A stretch of DNA of 11,121 bases from Oscillospiraceae bacterium (GTDB taxonomy: Bacteria > Bacillota > Clostridia > Oscillospirales > Ruminococcaceae), in contig JAHHUA010000051.1 of the NCBI GenBank assembly GCA_020024235.1, forward strand, positions 1-11,121, read 5' to 3'. This document shows positions 1-6,943 of this stretch, in pieces; the stretch's first letter is position 1, and the number at the start of each line of letters is the position of its first letter. Under the pieces are notes generated by a model. That model was given only the letters and a program-made list of their open reading frames with translations. It searched no databases and had not been told where the DNA came from. A program made the position numbers and the translations under genes.

Positions 1-693
1 TTATTTATGTTTGCAGCTTGTTCTACAAGTGAAAAAATAACTGATAAATCTAAAGAACAAATGGCACAGGAAATTTCCAAACTATGGATTGACAGTTGGA
101 ATGCTATTCCGGCAGAAGAAAAAGAAATGTTACTTCCTGAGGGGAAAATATTTTTAGCTGACCTTAATAATGACAAAACACCGGAATTGTTTTTTATTAC
201 CCCAGAATGGAGAGATTCTACAGTTACTGTTTTTGATATTGGAAAAGATCAGATTAAGGAGAAAGTAACATTTAAATGTTCTGCAGCAGCAGAAGAAGAT
301 GAACTTGTTTTTTCTGTTTTTGATGGGGAATATGGAAAAGTTTTACACAGCGAATCTCGTTTAATTACAGGAGTTGCAGACCCCACTGTACCCATAACTG
401 ATTATTATGTTACATATGATGGCAAAAAATTTAATATTACCACATTATACAGAATTGAATCCAAGGAAGGAAATGAAATAAAATATTTTGATTCCCCATA
501 TGATGGTACAGAAATCACTGAGGAAGAATATAATAAACGACAGAAAACTGCTGAGAAAAACGGACATATTGTGGATAGTATTATAGTTTCCGGTAAAGAT
601 ATTGAATTTCTTGAGGAAGATAACCTGCAAACCTATGTTCTTTCATTACTCACTAAATGGGAAACAGAAAACAAATCTCAAACAGATAAATAA
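1..693 (+). CDS. Putative lipoprotein, 5' end cut off by the window
   Basis: The reading frame is open from base 1, so the first ATG at base 7 is probably not the start; the true start lies outside the window. The first visible residues, LFMFAACSTSEK, look like the end of a signal peptide with a lipobox (AAC) and a cysteine that would be lipidated, placing the protein on the outer face of the membrane. About 225 residues follow, mostly polar and acidic. Residues around 50-60 read DLNNDKTPEL, resembling the Asp/Asn-rich loops of FG-GAP or EF-hand-like repeats found in many clostridial secreted lipoproteins, which hints at calcium binding but does not prove it. No catalytic motif is visible. 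The gene ends 8 bp before a terminator hairpin and converges with the riboswitch operon. Function unknown. Confidence 0.7.
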   Translation, partial: LFMFAACSTSEKITDKSKEQMAQEISKLWIDSWNAIPAEEKEMLLPEGKIFLADLNNDKTPELFFITPEWRDSTVTVFDIGKDQIKEKVTFKCSAAAEEDELVFSVFDGEYGKVLHSESRLITGVADPTVPITDYYVTYDGKKFNITTLYRIESKEGNEIKYFDSPYDGTEITEEEYNKRQKTAEKNGHIVDSIIVSGKDIEFLEEDNLQTYVLSLLTKWETENKSQTDK

Positions 694-701
694 ACTTACC
701 A

Positions 702-742
702 AAAAAGCAGATACAGGGTGTTTTTCCATGTATCTGCTTTTT
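702..742. terminator. Bidirectional intrinsic terminator between convergent genes
   Basis: AAAAAGCAGATACA (702-715) pairs perfectly with TGTATCTGCTTTTT (729-742) across a 13-base loop. The A-run on the left and T-run on the right give a U-tract in both directions, so it can end the lipoprotein transcript and the transporter operon transcript coming from the other side (stop codon at 834). Confidence 0.85.
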
Positions 743-833
743 GTATGCTTTAAATTTTATTGCAATTATATATTTTATGATAAATAAAAGTATAGAAGTA
801 TTCAATGAGTTTTATGTTATATAAATTACTATT

Positions 834-1157
834 TTAGTGAGTTCCAAATTCATAAGGAATTTCGTATCTGTCAAGCATTTCTATAATATTGTTAAAAGAA
901 GGACATTTTTCTCTTATACAAACTCCAATATGAATTTTATCAACACCTTCGGATTTAAGTCTATCCATTTTTTCAATCATTCCGGGGTCGGTTTTTCTGT
1001 CAATTTCACAACCGCCACAGTCAAAAAATGCAGCTAATTCAGGTTTATTTTCCTTATATTGCTCAAAATGCTTAAGACAATTATTAAATGCTTTAAAACA
1101 TGAAGCTCCCGTACATACATCTGATGCTTGGCGGCAATGCATAATTGCTATTTTCAT
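834..1157 (-). CDS. CGGC-domain protein, putative metal-binding, last gene of the corrinoid-uptake operon
   Basis: A 107-residue soluble protein. The DCGGC motif at residues 46-50 together with MHCRQASDVC near the N-terminus (Cys8, Cys15, Cys20, Cys27) and VCIREKCP (Cys80, Cys85) match the CGGC domain family, whose conserved Cys/His set is thought to bind metal; no reaction is known for the family. There is no signal peptide or membrane segment, so it should be cytoplasmic. Its ribosome binding site GGAGG (1166-1170) lies inside the 3' end of the ATPase gene, and only 3 bp separate the two genes, so they are co-transcribed and likely translationally coupled. Placement in a cobalamin-riboswitch operon suggests a role in handling corrinoid, cobalt or another imported metal complex; that is inference. 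Family call is fairly sure, function is not. Confidence 0.8.
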   Translation of the reverse strand: MKIAIMHCRQASDVCTGASCFKAFNNCLKHFEQYKENKPELAAFFDCGGCEIDRKTDPGMIEKMDRLKSEGVDKIHIGVCIREKCPSFNNIIEMLDRYEIPYEFGTH

Positions 1158-1160
1158 TTG

Positions 1161-1937
1161 CTAAACCTCCAATATATGTTTTGGATAATATGTTACATGG
1201 AGTTGTCCGAATTTATTTCTGACAACTTCCGAATCCACTTCATAAAGTTCCCTAATGATTTTAGGAGTTAAAATTTCTTCCACTGTTCCCTGATAAACAA
1301 CCTGTCCGTTTTTTACAGCATATAGATAATCACAGTACATTGCTGCTATATTAAGGTCATGAATAGCTGAAATTACCGTAAGATTAAGGCTTTTTACTAT
1401 ATCCAAAAGCTGAAGCTGATATTTTATATCCAAGTGGTTGGTAGGTTCATCAAGTATAATACATTGAGTTTGCTGAGCCAAAGCTCTGGCAAGAATAATT
1501 CTTTGTTGTTCACCGCCCGATAAAGTGGAAAAACTTCTGCCTTTAAAATTCTCCATTCCCACTTTTTCCAAACATTCATTTACTATGCGGTAATCTTCGG
1601 CATTGTCCCGCTCCATGGTTTTTTTATGTGGTGATCTTCCCATTAATACAACTTCTTCAATGGTAAAATCAAAATTGTAAAAATTATGCTGAGATACAAC
1701 AGCCATTTTTTTTGCAGACTCTTTATAACTCATTTTGTTAATTTCTGTTTCATCAATATAAATAGCACCGCTTTCAGGTTTAAGCACTCTGTAAATACAT
1801 TTGAGCAATGTGGATTTACCACTGCCGTTAGGGCCGATAATTCCCACAAATTTTTTATTTTGTGCCATTACAGAAATGCCTTTTAATATATGTGCAGAAC
1901 CTAAAGTTATATCTACATCATTGGCTTTAATATTCAT
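1161..1937 (-). CDS. btuD: ABC transporter ATP-binding protein, BtuD/FecE type, probably corrinoid import
   Basis: A 258-residue nucleotide-binding subunit of a type II importer. Motifs in order: Walker A GPNGSGKST (residues 35-43), Q-loop Gln83, signature LSGGEQQR (139-146), Walker B CIILDEP (159-165) followed by TNHLD with the D-loop Asp170, and switch His193. Length and the NFYNFDFTIEEVVLMGRSPH segment are usual for the FecE/FhuC/BtuD group. It would bind the inner face of the permease and hydrolyse ATP to drive uptake. Start ATG overlaps the permease stop by one base (TAATG), with GGAGG (1947-1951) nine bases upstream, so the two are translationally coupled. Sequence alone cannot separate iron-siderophore from cobalamin ATPases; the upstream cobalamin riboswitch favours cobalamin. 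Symbol given on that basis. Confidence 0.88.
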   Translation of the reverse strand: MNIKANDVDITLGSAHILKGISVMAQNKKFVGIIGPNGSGKSTLLKCIYRVLKPESGAIYIDETEINKMSYKESAKKMAVVSQHNFYNFDFTIEEVVLMGRSPHKKTMERDNAEDYRIVNECLEKVGMENFKGRSFSTLSGGEQQRIILARALAQQTQCIILDEPTNHLDIKYQLQLLDIVKSLNLTVISAIHDLNIAAMYCDYLYAVKNGQVVYQGTVEEILTPKIIRELYEVDSEVVRNKFGQLHVTYYPKHILEV

Positions 1938-3019
1938 TACTCTTTACCTCCAAAACCATAGGTTTTCTTAATCATCAGGTAAATAAAGCATGGTGCACCT
2001 ATTATAGAAATAAGTATTCCAATAGGAAGTTCATTTTTGGGAATAATAACTCGACACATAACATCTGCCCAAACTAAAAGAATACTTCCGGCTAAGGCAC
2101 TTACAGGTATTAATTTTTTGTGATCTGTTCCCACAATAATTCTTACTACATGAGGAACAATAAGTCCAACAAAACCAATCATACCCGAACAGTAAACTAT
2201 AAAACCTATCATCAGTGAAGCTACCAAAAGATAGAAATTTCTGTATTTGTGAAGATCTGTCCCCAAAGTTATGGAAACTTCATCTCCTAACAGCATTAAA
2301 TTTAAAACTCTGCTTTGAGTTGTAAAAAATAAAACACATATTACTACCAAAGGAAATACTACAGCGATATTTTCCCATTTAGCTCCGGCAAGACTACCCA
2401 TGAGCCAGTAAGAAATAGTCATCATACCTTCTTTATCATGAGCAAAGTATACTATAAAGCTTGAAAATGCACTGCAAACTGAGCTTAAAGCCATACCTGC
2501 CAAAAGAAGTTTAACCGAATTGCTGCGCCCTCCTACATTAGCCAAAATAAGTACCATTATAGATATGCCAAATGCACCCAAACATCCCATAATACCTATT
2601 GAGTTGGAGCCGAAAACAGTACCAATTCCCAGCATAACAGCCAGTGTAGCTCCCAAAGATGCTCCTGAGGATACACCTAAAATATATGGGTCAGCCAAAG
2701 GGTTTTTAACTATTGCCTGCATTACCACACCACATACAGCAAGCCCCATACCAACAGCTACTGCCAAAACAAGTCTTGGCAGTCTTATATAATAAACTAT
2801 ATCATGCAAAGGACCTGAACCATATATTTCAGGATTGCCTGTATCAAATAATTTATGAAATACTACACCGTAAACATCACTGAAAGGTATCTTGGTAGAA
2901 CCGATTGTAACTGCATACAAAACAGAAAATACCAATATAATAAGTAAAGCAATTATAAGTATTATATAAGCGGGGGTCTTTTTTATAAGACCCTCACTTT
3001 TATTTATTTGTTTTATCAT
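1937..3019 (-). CDS. btuC: FecCD/BtuC-family ABC permease, probably corrinoid import
   Basis: A 360-residue, strongly hydrophobic integral membrane protein of the usual FecCD length, expected to form a homodimer with about ten helices per subunit. Family marks: RLPRL (residues 79-83), NPLADPYILGVSSGA (106-120), the GGRSNSVKLLLAG stretch (163-175), GFVGLIVPHVVR (282-293), which includes the cytoplasmic coupling region contacting the ATPase, and ELPIG (330-334) near the C-terminus. It lies 5 bp after the binding-protein gene and overlaps the ATPase start by one base. Unlike its neighbours it has no recognisable Shine-Dalgarno before the ATG (the leader reads ATAAATAAATAAT), so translation probably depends on coupling to the preceding gene. 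Substrate assignment rests on the riboswitch, not on this sequence. Confidence 0.88.
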   Translation of the reverse strand: MIKQINKSEGLIKKTPAYIILIIALLIILVFSVLYAVTIGSTKIPFSDVYGVVFHKLFDTGNPEIYGSGPLHDIVYYIRLPRLVLAVAVGMGLAVCGVVMQAIVKNPLADPYILGVSSGASLGATLAVMLGIGTVFGSNSIGIMGCLGAFGISIMVLILANVGGRSNSVKLLLAGMALSSVCSAFSSFIVYFAHDKEGMMTISYWLMGSLAGAKWENIAVVFPLVVICVLFFTTQSRVLNLMLLGDEVSITLGTDLHKYRNFYLLVASLMIGFIVYCSGMIGFVGLIVPHVVRIIVGTDHKKLIPVSALAGSILLVWADVMCRVIIPKNELPIGILISIIGAPCFIYLMIKKTYGFGGKE

Positions 3020-3024
3020 ATTAT

Positions 3025-4080
3025 TTATTTATAAAGTTCAGGATAAAGATTTTTTGCAAATTCCAATACTCCATCTTTACAGCGTAATCCACTGCAATAG
3101 ATATTAGTTAAGTTTAATGGATAAACTCTATTATTCTTTACAGCATCAAGGCTTGCAAAAGCGGGATTTTCAGTAATAGATTTTACAACTTCCTCAGGGG
3201 AAAGAAATCCATCGTACCAAACCATAAAAATAGCTTCAGGATTTGCAGCAATAAGATCTTCTGCACTGATATTTTCACTGTTTTCAGCACCAATTTTAAG
3301 TTCTGCACCTGCATGAAGAGCAATATCTCCACCTAAAACATTTGCACCATAAACTCTGTAAGAATCGGATTCATCTTCTAAGATGGCAATAGAAACTTTT
3401 TCTTTATCAGCTACATAATCTTCAATTTTTTTAATTTCAGTATAAACTTCATCTACTAAAGCTTGAGCTTTTTCTTCTACATTGAAAATCTTCCCTATGT
3501 TGAGTACATCTTGCATTTCATCTTCCACTTTTTGCAATGTACCTCTTGGTCTTGCACCGCTGTTAAGTGACATATATGTATTTGTACCTATTGAATGCCA
3601 ATAATCTACATCACCAAGGCGCTTATCATCGAACATAGATGACCAACCTAAAATAAAATCAGGTTGCATAGCCATTACATCTTCTTTTGGCAAACCTTTT
3701 TCAAGATAATTTACTTTTTTAAATTCATCTTTAAGATGTTCCGCAATTTCTCCATCTAGACCATAACAAGCAGCTATTTTATCAGCTAAACCAAGACTGA
3801 GCATGGTTTCAATATTATTTTGGAACCCAACATAAACTTTTTCGGGTGCTTTTTCAAAAGTAATTTGTATTTTTTCTCTTGAGCGATTATAAGTATCTAT
3901 TGTTACAGGATAATTGGATTTAGGTGCTTCTGGGCTTTCAGTAGATGAAGCAGAAACTTCCTGAGAGGAGCTGGGATTTGTTTCGGGATTTGTTTTGTTT
4001 GCCGGCTCATTATTTCCGCAAGCTGTAAGCATAGCTGCTGTTAAAACAAAAGCCATCAGTTTTTTAATTGTGTTTTTCAT
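3025..4080 (-). CDS. btuF: ABC transporter substrate-binding lipoprotein, BtuF/FecB type, probably corrinoid-binding
   Basis: A 351-residue lipoprotein. Residues 1-21 form a lipoprotein signal peptide: KK charges, hydrophobic core, lipobox LTAC with Cys21. A Ser/Thr/Pro/Asn-rich tether (about 22-56) follows, then a periplasmic-binding-protein fold with the family's VYVGFQNNIETMLSLGLADKI segment (82-102) and MQPDFILGW (138-146), ending YPLNLTNIYCSG and a C-terminal helix. It would capture the substrate outside the cell and hand it to the permease. The frame stays open upstream to an ATG at 4156-4158, but the start at 4080 is chosen because AAAGGAG (4090-4096) lies nine bases before it, the signal peptide begins there, and the upstream segment coincides with the terminator hairpin of the riboswitch. 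First gene of the operon. Cobalamin is inferred from the riboswitch; a heme or siderophore ligand cannot be excluded from the protein. Confidence 0.87.
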   Translation of the reverse strand: MKNTIKKLMAFVLTAAMLTACGNNEPANKTNPETNPSSSQEVSASSTESPEAPKSNYPVTIDTYNRSREKIQITFEKAPEKVYVGFQNNIETMLSLGLADKIAACYGLDGEIAEHLKDEFKKVNYLEKGLPKEDVMAMQPDFILGWSSMFDDKRLGDVDYWHSIGTNTYMSLNSGARPRGTLQKVEDEMQDVLNIGKIFNVEEKAQALVDEVYTEIKKIEDYVADKEKVSIAILEDESDSYRVYGANVLGGDIALHAGAELKIGAENSENISAEDLIAANPEAIFMVWYDGFLSPEEVVKSITENPAFASLDAVKNNRVYPLNLTNIYCSGLRCKDGVLEFAKNLYPELYK

Positions 4081-4107
4081 TTTTAAAATCTCCTTTAAAA
4101 TAAAAAT

Positions 4108-4135
4108 CTGTGTTGAACTCATCGGCTCAACACAG
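4108..4135 (-). terminator. Intrinsic terminator in the riboswitch expression platform
   Basis: On the minus strand CTGTGTTGA pairs with TCAACACAG (plus-strand arms 4108-4116 and 4127-4135) across a 10-base loop, followed at once by ATTTTTATTTT and then the AAAGGAG ribosome binding site of the binding-protein gene. Its position between aptamer and first gene makes it the likely off-switch: with ligand bound, transcription would stop here. The competing antiterminator pairing was not resolved by eye. A weaker 5-bp hairpin (4152-4156 with 4172-4176) lies just upstream. Confidence 0.75.
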
Positions 4136-4238
4136 AAACACAACAAAACAAGGAACAAATTGTAAAAATCCGTTCCGAAATTCTATCAGTACCTCTTGGA
4201 TGCGAAGAGTTCAGCGCAAAACTGCGCATAGTACCATA

Positions 4239-4400
4239 TTTTGCAATCGTATTCTGGCTTAAATCCTAAAGCGAAAATTTTACCTTCCCGATTTCTCAGT
4301 GGTTGAAATTTAATTCTAAAAATTTTCTCAGATTATTACAGCAACGCACTTGCGTGGGAATTTCACCCAACTTCCTTATATAAATATATAAATTGCAAAA
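4239..4400 (-). ncRNA. Cobalamin riboswitch aptamer
   Basis: Read on the minus strand, the leader holds the conserved blocks of the cobalamin aptamer in the right order: GGGTGAAATTCCC (plus 4356-4368), GCTGTAA (about 4336-4342), CCACTG (4297-4302), GGGAAGG (4283-4289) and a B12-box-like AAGCCAGAATAC (4249-4260). The ends close as a 9-bp P1 helix: TTTTGCAAT (plus 4392-4400) with ATTGCAAAA (4239-4247). The B12 box departs somewhat from the usual AGCCAGGAGACC. It sits about 20 bases after a predicted transcription start and about 160 bases before the first gene, with an intrinsic terminator between. It should repress the downstream uptake operon when corrinoid is plentiful. Family is confident; ligand subtype (adenosyl- versus methyl/aquo-cobalamin) is not assigned. 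Confidence 0.9.
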
Positions 4401-4425
4401 CATATTCTATATAATTTTCCTCTAT

Positions 4426-4454
4426 ATTTTATTATAAATATATTGATTTGTCAA
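4426..4454 (-). promoter_or_regulatory. Predicted sigma-A promoter of the riboswitch/transporter operon
   Basis: On the minus strand a perfect -35 TTGACA (plus 4449-4454) is followed after 17 bases by TAAAAT (4426-4431), five of six matches to the -10 consensus. Predicted transcription would begin near 4419, just before the P1 helix of the cobalamin aptamer, which is the expected geometry. The flanking stretch 4455-4684 is very AT-rich and shows no gene. Confidence 0.7.
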
Positions 4455-4684
4455 CTAATGTCGATATTTAATACTTAAAACTTGTTATATCATATATAAT
4501 ACTTTTATATATGATAATATAATAGTATAGTTTACACAAATATACCTTTAATTATTATATAAAATTACCTTTTAAATTTTTTTATAATATATTAAATACT
4601 AAAGTAAGTATATATGTAAAATATATTAAGTTATCAGTTTTTTCTGACATATATATTTTTTTCCACTCATTGAAAATAAAAATA

Positions 4685-4709
4685 GCGGGAAAGTTTTTTG
4701 CTTTCCCGC
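4685..4709 (-). terminator. Intrinsic terminator after the 4Fe-4S protein gene
   Basis: GCGGGAAAG (4685-4693) pairs with CTTTCCCGC (4701-4709) around a 7-base loop, a GC-rich stem in AT-rich surroundings. Reading the minus strand, the stem is followed by TATTTTTATT. It lies 10 bases past the stop codon at 4720 and shields the transporter promoter from read-through. Confidence 0.88.
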
Positions 4710-4719
4710 CTTTAACATA

Positions 4720-5550
4720 TCATAATTTTAAAGCTTTTTTTGGACATTCATCAACACATTTCATACACAAAATACATTCAGTTGCATTTTTCTTTTTTCG
4801 TGAATTGCATGGAACCTGTACATTCATGGGGCATACTCTTTCACATTTTCCACAGGAGATACATTTGTTTTCATCTACTTTAATTCTAAAAAGTGAAAAG
4901 TAACTCATAGGTTTAAGGAAAACTGTAATAGGACAAATGTATTTACAAAAAGCTCTGTTGTCTTTGCATATATAAGCTAAAGCAATCCCGACTGTATAGT
5001 AAAGGATATTTCCAATGATAAAACTCCACCACATAATTTCTTCTTTGCCGGGTATTTTAAAAATAAAAAGTATACCTACAAATATAAGAGAAGCACCAAA
5101 TATAAAATATCTGATAAATCCCCATTTTTTGCGGGGAAGTTCAGGAGTTTTAAAGGGGAGTAAATCCAATATCATTGCAGTCCAGCAGGCATAGCCGCAC
5201 CACCCCCGTCCAAATACCAGCGGTCCGAAAATTTTTGCAATGGCATAATGAATTGTAGCTGCCTCAAATACACCGAGTAAAAGATAATACCAAAAGCCTT
5301 CTATCTGCATATTTTCACGGCATAGGAAACCTAAATATACAAGCATATATATCCCGACTGCAAACTGTACTACATTTCTGGCATACTTTTTCTTTAGGTT
5401 ATACAGTATTAATCCCACTGCAATGGCTGTACCAATATAGGAAAAATTAAAAAGATAAAATATATTATCCATTGTAAGCCACAATGTTACCGCTATGATT
5501 TCAAATATAAACCACATAATAAGCGGCGGAAAAATTTTTTTAATTTTCAT
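4720..5550 (-). CDS. Membrane-bound 4Fe-4S protein, NapH/polyferredoxin-like
   Basis: A 276-residue protein with an N-terminal membrane part and a C-terminal double ferredoxin domain. Hydrophobic helices lie at about 8-25, 36-50, 59-77, 86-106, 146-166 and 173-194. Between them FGRGWCGYACWTAM (residues 113-126, Cys118/Cys122) and FCKYICPI (201-208) match the NapH/NosR/RdxA-type membrane core. The tail carries CISCGKCERVCP (230-241) and CILCMKCVDECP (259-270), two classic CxxCxxCxxxCP motifs for two 4Fe-4S clusters, on the cytoplasmic side by analogy. Such proteins pass electrons between the membrane and a soluble partner; no partner oxidoreductase is visible nearby, so the pathway is unknown. 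AGGAG (5557-5561) lies 6 bases before the ATG. It follows the SUKH gene by 30 bp and is probably co-transcribed with it. Confidence 0.85.
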   Translation of the reverse strand: MKIKKIFPPLIMWFIFEIIAVTLWLTMDNIFYLFNFSYIGTAIAVGLILYNLKKKYARNVVQFAVGIYMLVYLGFLCRENMQIEGFWYYLLLGVFEAATIHYAIAKIFGPLVFGRGWCGYACWTAMILDLLPFKTPELPRKKWGFIRYFIFGASLIFVGILFIFKIPGKEEIMWWSFIIGNILYYTVGIALAYICKDNRAFCKYICPITVFLKPMSYFSLFRIKVDENKCISCGKCERVCPMNVQVPCNSRKKKNATECILCMKCVDECPKKALKL

Positions 5551-5580
5551 TTTTTTCTCCTGTTTTATTAAGTGATAGTT

Positions 5581-6006
5581 TTACTTTTTAAATCCTGTTT
5601 TTACAAGGTATTCAAGTACATCGGAAAATTCCGTACTGTAATATTTATCATCATCATGGTTGTAAAATACAACATAGTCTTTACATATTCCCTGTTCAAC
5701 AGGCAGTGCATAATAATCACCACATTCGTTATCAGCAATATAAAGGAATTTATCCATTTTTTCATTATAATTGCACAGATAAAAACAGCTGTCCTTATCC
5801 AATGAATATATATTTGCATATCCAAAATATCCGCCGCCGTAATTTAACAGAAACTGAATATATTTTTCGGGTAACTGTATTTTATATTGCCTTTGAAATT
5901 CAAAAATTTCTTTTTCATTAGGGATTTTATCATGCTCCAATTCCATAAGCAATGGATATTCAACTTTTATTTTTTCAACTATGGATTTAAAAGTATCAAA
6001 GTTCAT
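5581..6006 (-). CDS. SMI1/KNR4 (SUKH) family protein
   Basis: A 141-residue soluble protein. The family pattern is clear: an N-terminal helix, then IQLPEKYIQFLLNYGGGYF (residues 43-61), the FLYIADNECGDYYAL block (87-101) and VVFYNHDDD (112-120), ending in a helix SDVLEYLVKTG. Length is typical of a single SUKH domain. In bacteria many SUKH proteins are immunity proteins that neutralise polymorphic or contact-dependent toxins, while others are orphan or regulatory. No toxin gene is visible in the window, so if it is an immunity gene it is an orphan here. AAAGGAG (6014-6020) lies 7 bases before the ATG, and a promoter is predicted upstream. The 4Fe-4S membrane protein follows 30 bp downstream with no terminator between. 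Family call is firm; role is open. Confidence 0.85.
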   Translation of the reverse strand: MNFDTFKSIVEKIKVEYPLLMELEHDKIPNEKEIFEFQRQYKIQLPEKYIQFLLNYGGGYFGYANIYSLDKDSCFYLCNYNEKMDKFLYIADNECGDYYALPVEQGICKDYVVFYNHDDDKYYSTEFSDVLEYLVKTGFKK

Positions 6007-6040
6007 ATATTATCTCCTTTATATCTTTATATTTAGTCTG

Positions 6041-6069
6041 ATTATAACATAGAATTATAAATTTTTCTA
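6041..6069 (-). promoter_or_regulatory. Predicted promoter of the SUKH / 4Fe-4S gene pair
   Basis: On the minus strand a consensus TATAAT (plus 6041-6046) preceded by TGT, which makes an extended -10, lies 17 bases after TAGAAA (plus 6064-6069), four of six matches to the -35. Transcription would start near 6034, giving a leader of about 28 bases. Confidence 0.55.
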
Positions 6070-6139
6070 TTTACTTTATTTAGAGCAATTAACCATAAAA
6101 CAGATATTTTTTAATTTCAAAGTTTCATATGCTTTATTC

Positions 6140-6168
6140 TTGTTTTCTTTTTATTGGGGAAGTATAAT
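6140..6168 (+). promoter_or_regulatory. Predicted promoter of the response regulator gene
   Basis: TATAAT (6163-6168) sits 17 bases after TTGTTT (6140-6145), a weak -35. It implies a leader of roughly 95 bases before the ATG at 6272. The leader is AT-rich and no structured RNA was recognised in it. No copy of the TCTTGAC operator repeat is seen here; TCTTGTT at 6138-6144 is at best a partial match. Confidence 0.5.
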
Positions 6169-6271
6169 ATAAACACAGAAGTGAAGATACAAATAAAAAA
6201 CTTAATATATTAATTATAACAGTGATTAAAAATATATACAAGCATAACAAATGAAAGGGGATTTATGTAAA

Positions 6272-6943
6272 ATGCAAACGATTGCCATTATAGATGATGA
6301 TGAACATATCGGAAATGTTTTGGAGGAAATTTTACATAGAGAGGGTTATAATACACTGAGAGCTTATTCGGGAACAGAAGCACTGTATCTTCTTTCACAA
6401 AATAACCCAAATCTTATATTGTTAGATCTTATGATGCCGGGACTTTCCGGTGAGGAAGTGCTTTCTCATATCAAAGATATTCCGGTAATTGTCCTTAGTG
6501 CCAAGGTAGATGTACAGGATAAAGTATCACTTTTACTGGGTGGTGCTGTGGATTATATTACCAAACCTTTTGATACCAAAGAATTATTGGCTCGTATTGC
6601 AGTACAGCTTCGCAATGCAGCAAGATATTATGATACAAAAATTCTATATTATGGAGATTTAAAGCTGGACACCAAAGCTATGTCTGTTTCTGTTTGTGAT
6701 ACACCTGTTTCACTAACCAGAACAGAGTATGCTATTTTAAAGCTTTTAATGCAAAATCCTACACAGGTTTTGTCAAAAGGTATTTTGCTTGACCAAATAA
6801 GTTTAGATACACCTGACTGTACAGAGCGTTCTTTAAAGCAGCATATATCCAATCTTCGGAAAAAATTACAGGATGTCAGCAGCAAAGATTACATAGAAAC
6901 TGTTTGGGGTATTGGATTTAAGCTGGCAGAACATAAATCTTGA
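6272..6943 (+). CDS. OmpR/PhoB-family response regulator of the ABC transporter module
   Basis: A 223-residue DNA-binding response regulator. The receiver domain (about 1-115) has the acidic pocket DDD at 8-10, phospho-acceptor Asp52 in LLDLMMPG, Ser76 and Lys98 in TKPF. The winged-helix output domain (about 128-220) shows the usual VSLTRTEYAILKLL, the recognition-helix region ERSLKQHISNLRKKL and the C-terminal hairpin VWGIGFKL. An in-frame ATG exists at 6251, but the one at 6272 is preferred: AAAGGGG (6254-6260) precedes it, the family's sequence begins there, and the upstream ATG has no ribosome binding site. Spacing of 11 bases is a little long. It heads a cluster with an ABC exporter-like transporter and a sensor kinase, and most likely activates the transporter genes through the repeats at its own 3' end. 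Similar to CprR/VanR-like regulators by architecture. Confidence 0.92.
   Translation: MQTIAIIDDDEHIGNVLEEILHREGYNTLRAYSGTEALYLLSQNNPNLILLDLMMPGLSGEEVLSHIKDIPVIVLSAKVDVQDKVSLLLGGAVDYITKPFDTKELLARIAVQLRNAARYYDTKILYYGDLKLDTKAMSVSVCDTPVSLTRTEYAILKLLMQNPTQVLSKGILLDQISLDTPDCTERSLKQHISNLRKKLQDVSSKDYIETVWGIGFKLAEHKS

Noticed and set aside
2520..2792. Proline/threonine-rich 90-residue frame opposite the permease gene
   Set aside because: Antisense shadow of a hydrophobic coding sequence, with no ribosome binding site and no family resemblance.
1161..4080. Iron-siderophore or heme transporter
   Set aside because: The proteins alone would allow it, but the cobalamin riboswitch in the leader favours a corrinoid. 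No Fur-like operator was noticed near the promoter.
4081..4158. An upstream in-frame ATG at 4156-4158 that would add 26 residues to the binding protein
   Set aside because: The segment is the riboswitch terminator hairpin and U-tract, has no ribosome binding site, and would bury the signal peptide; the start at 4080 has AAAGGAG and a proper lipoprotein signal.
4152..4176. Second terminator in the riboswitch leader
   Set aside because: Only a 5-bp stem with a 15-base loop and a T-run broken by G; more likely part of the switching structure.
5581..6006. Toxin-immunity locus
   Set aside because: The SUKH protein fits an immunity gene, but no toxin, secretion-tag or repeat gene is in the window, so a locus cannot be called.
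6202..6213. Perfect palindrome TTAATATATTAA in the regulator leader
   Set aside because: Only A and T in an AT-rich spacer, so expected by chance; no second copy or known operator match.
6251..6271. Earlier ATG for the response regulator
   Set aside because: No ribosome binding site precedes it, and AAAGGGG lies inside the extra codons, serving the ATG at 6272.
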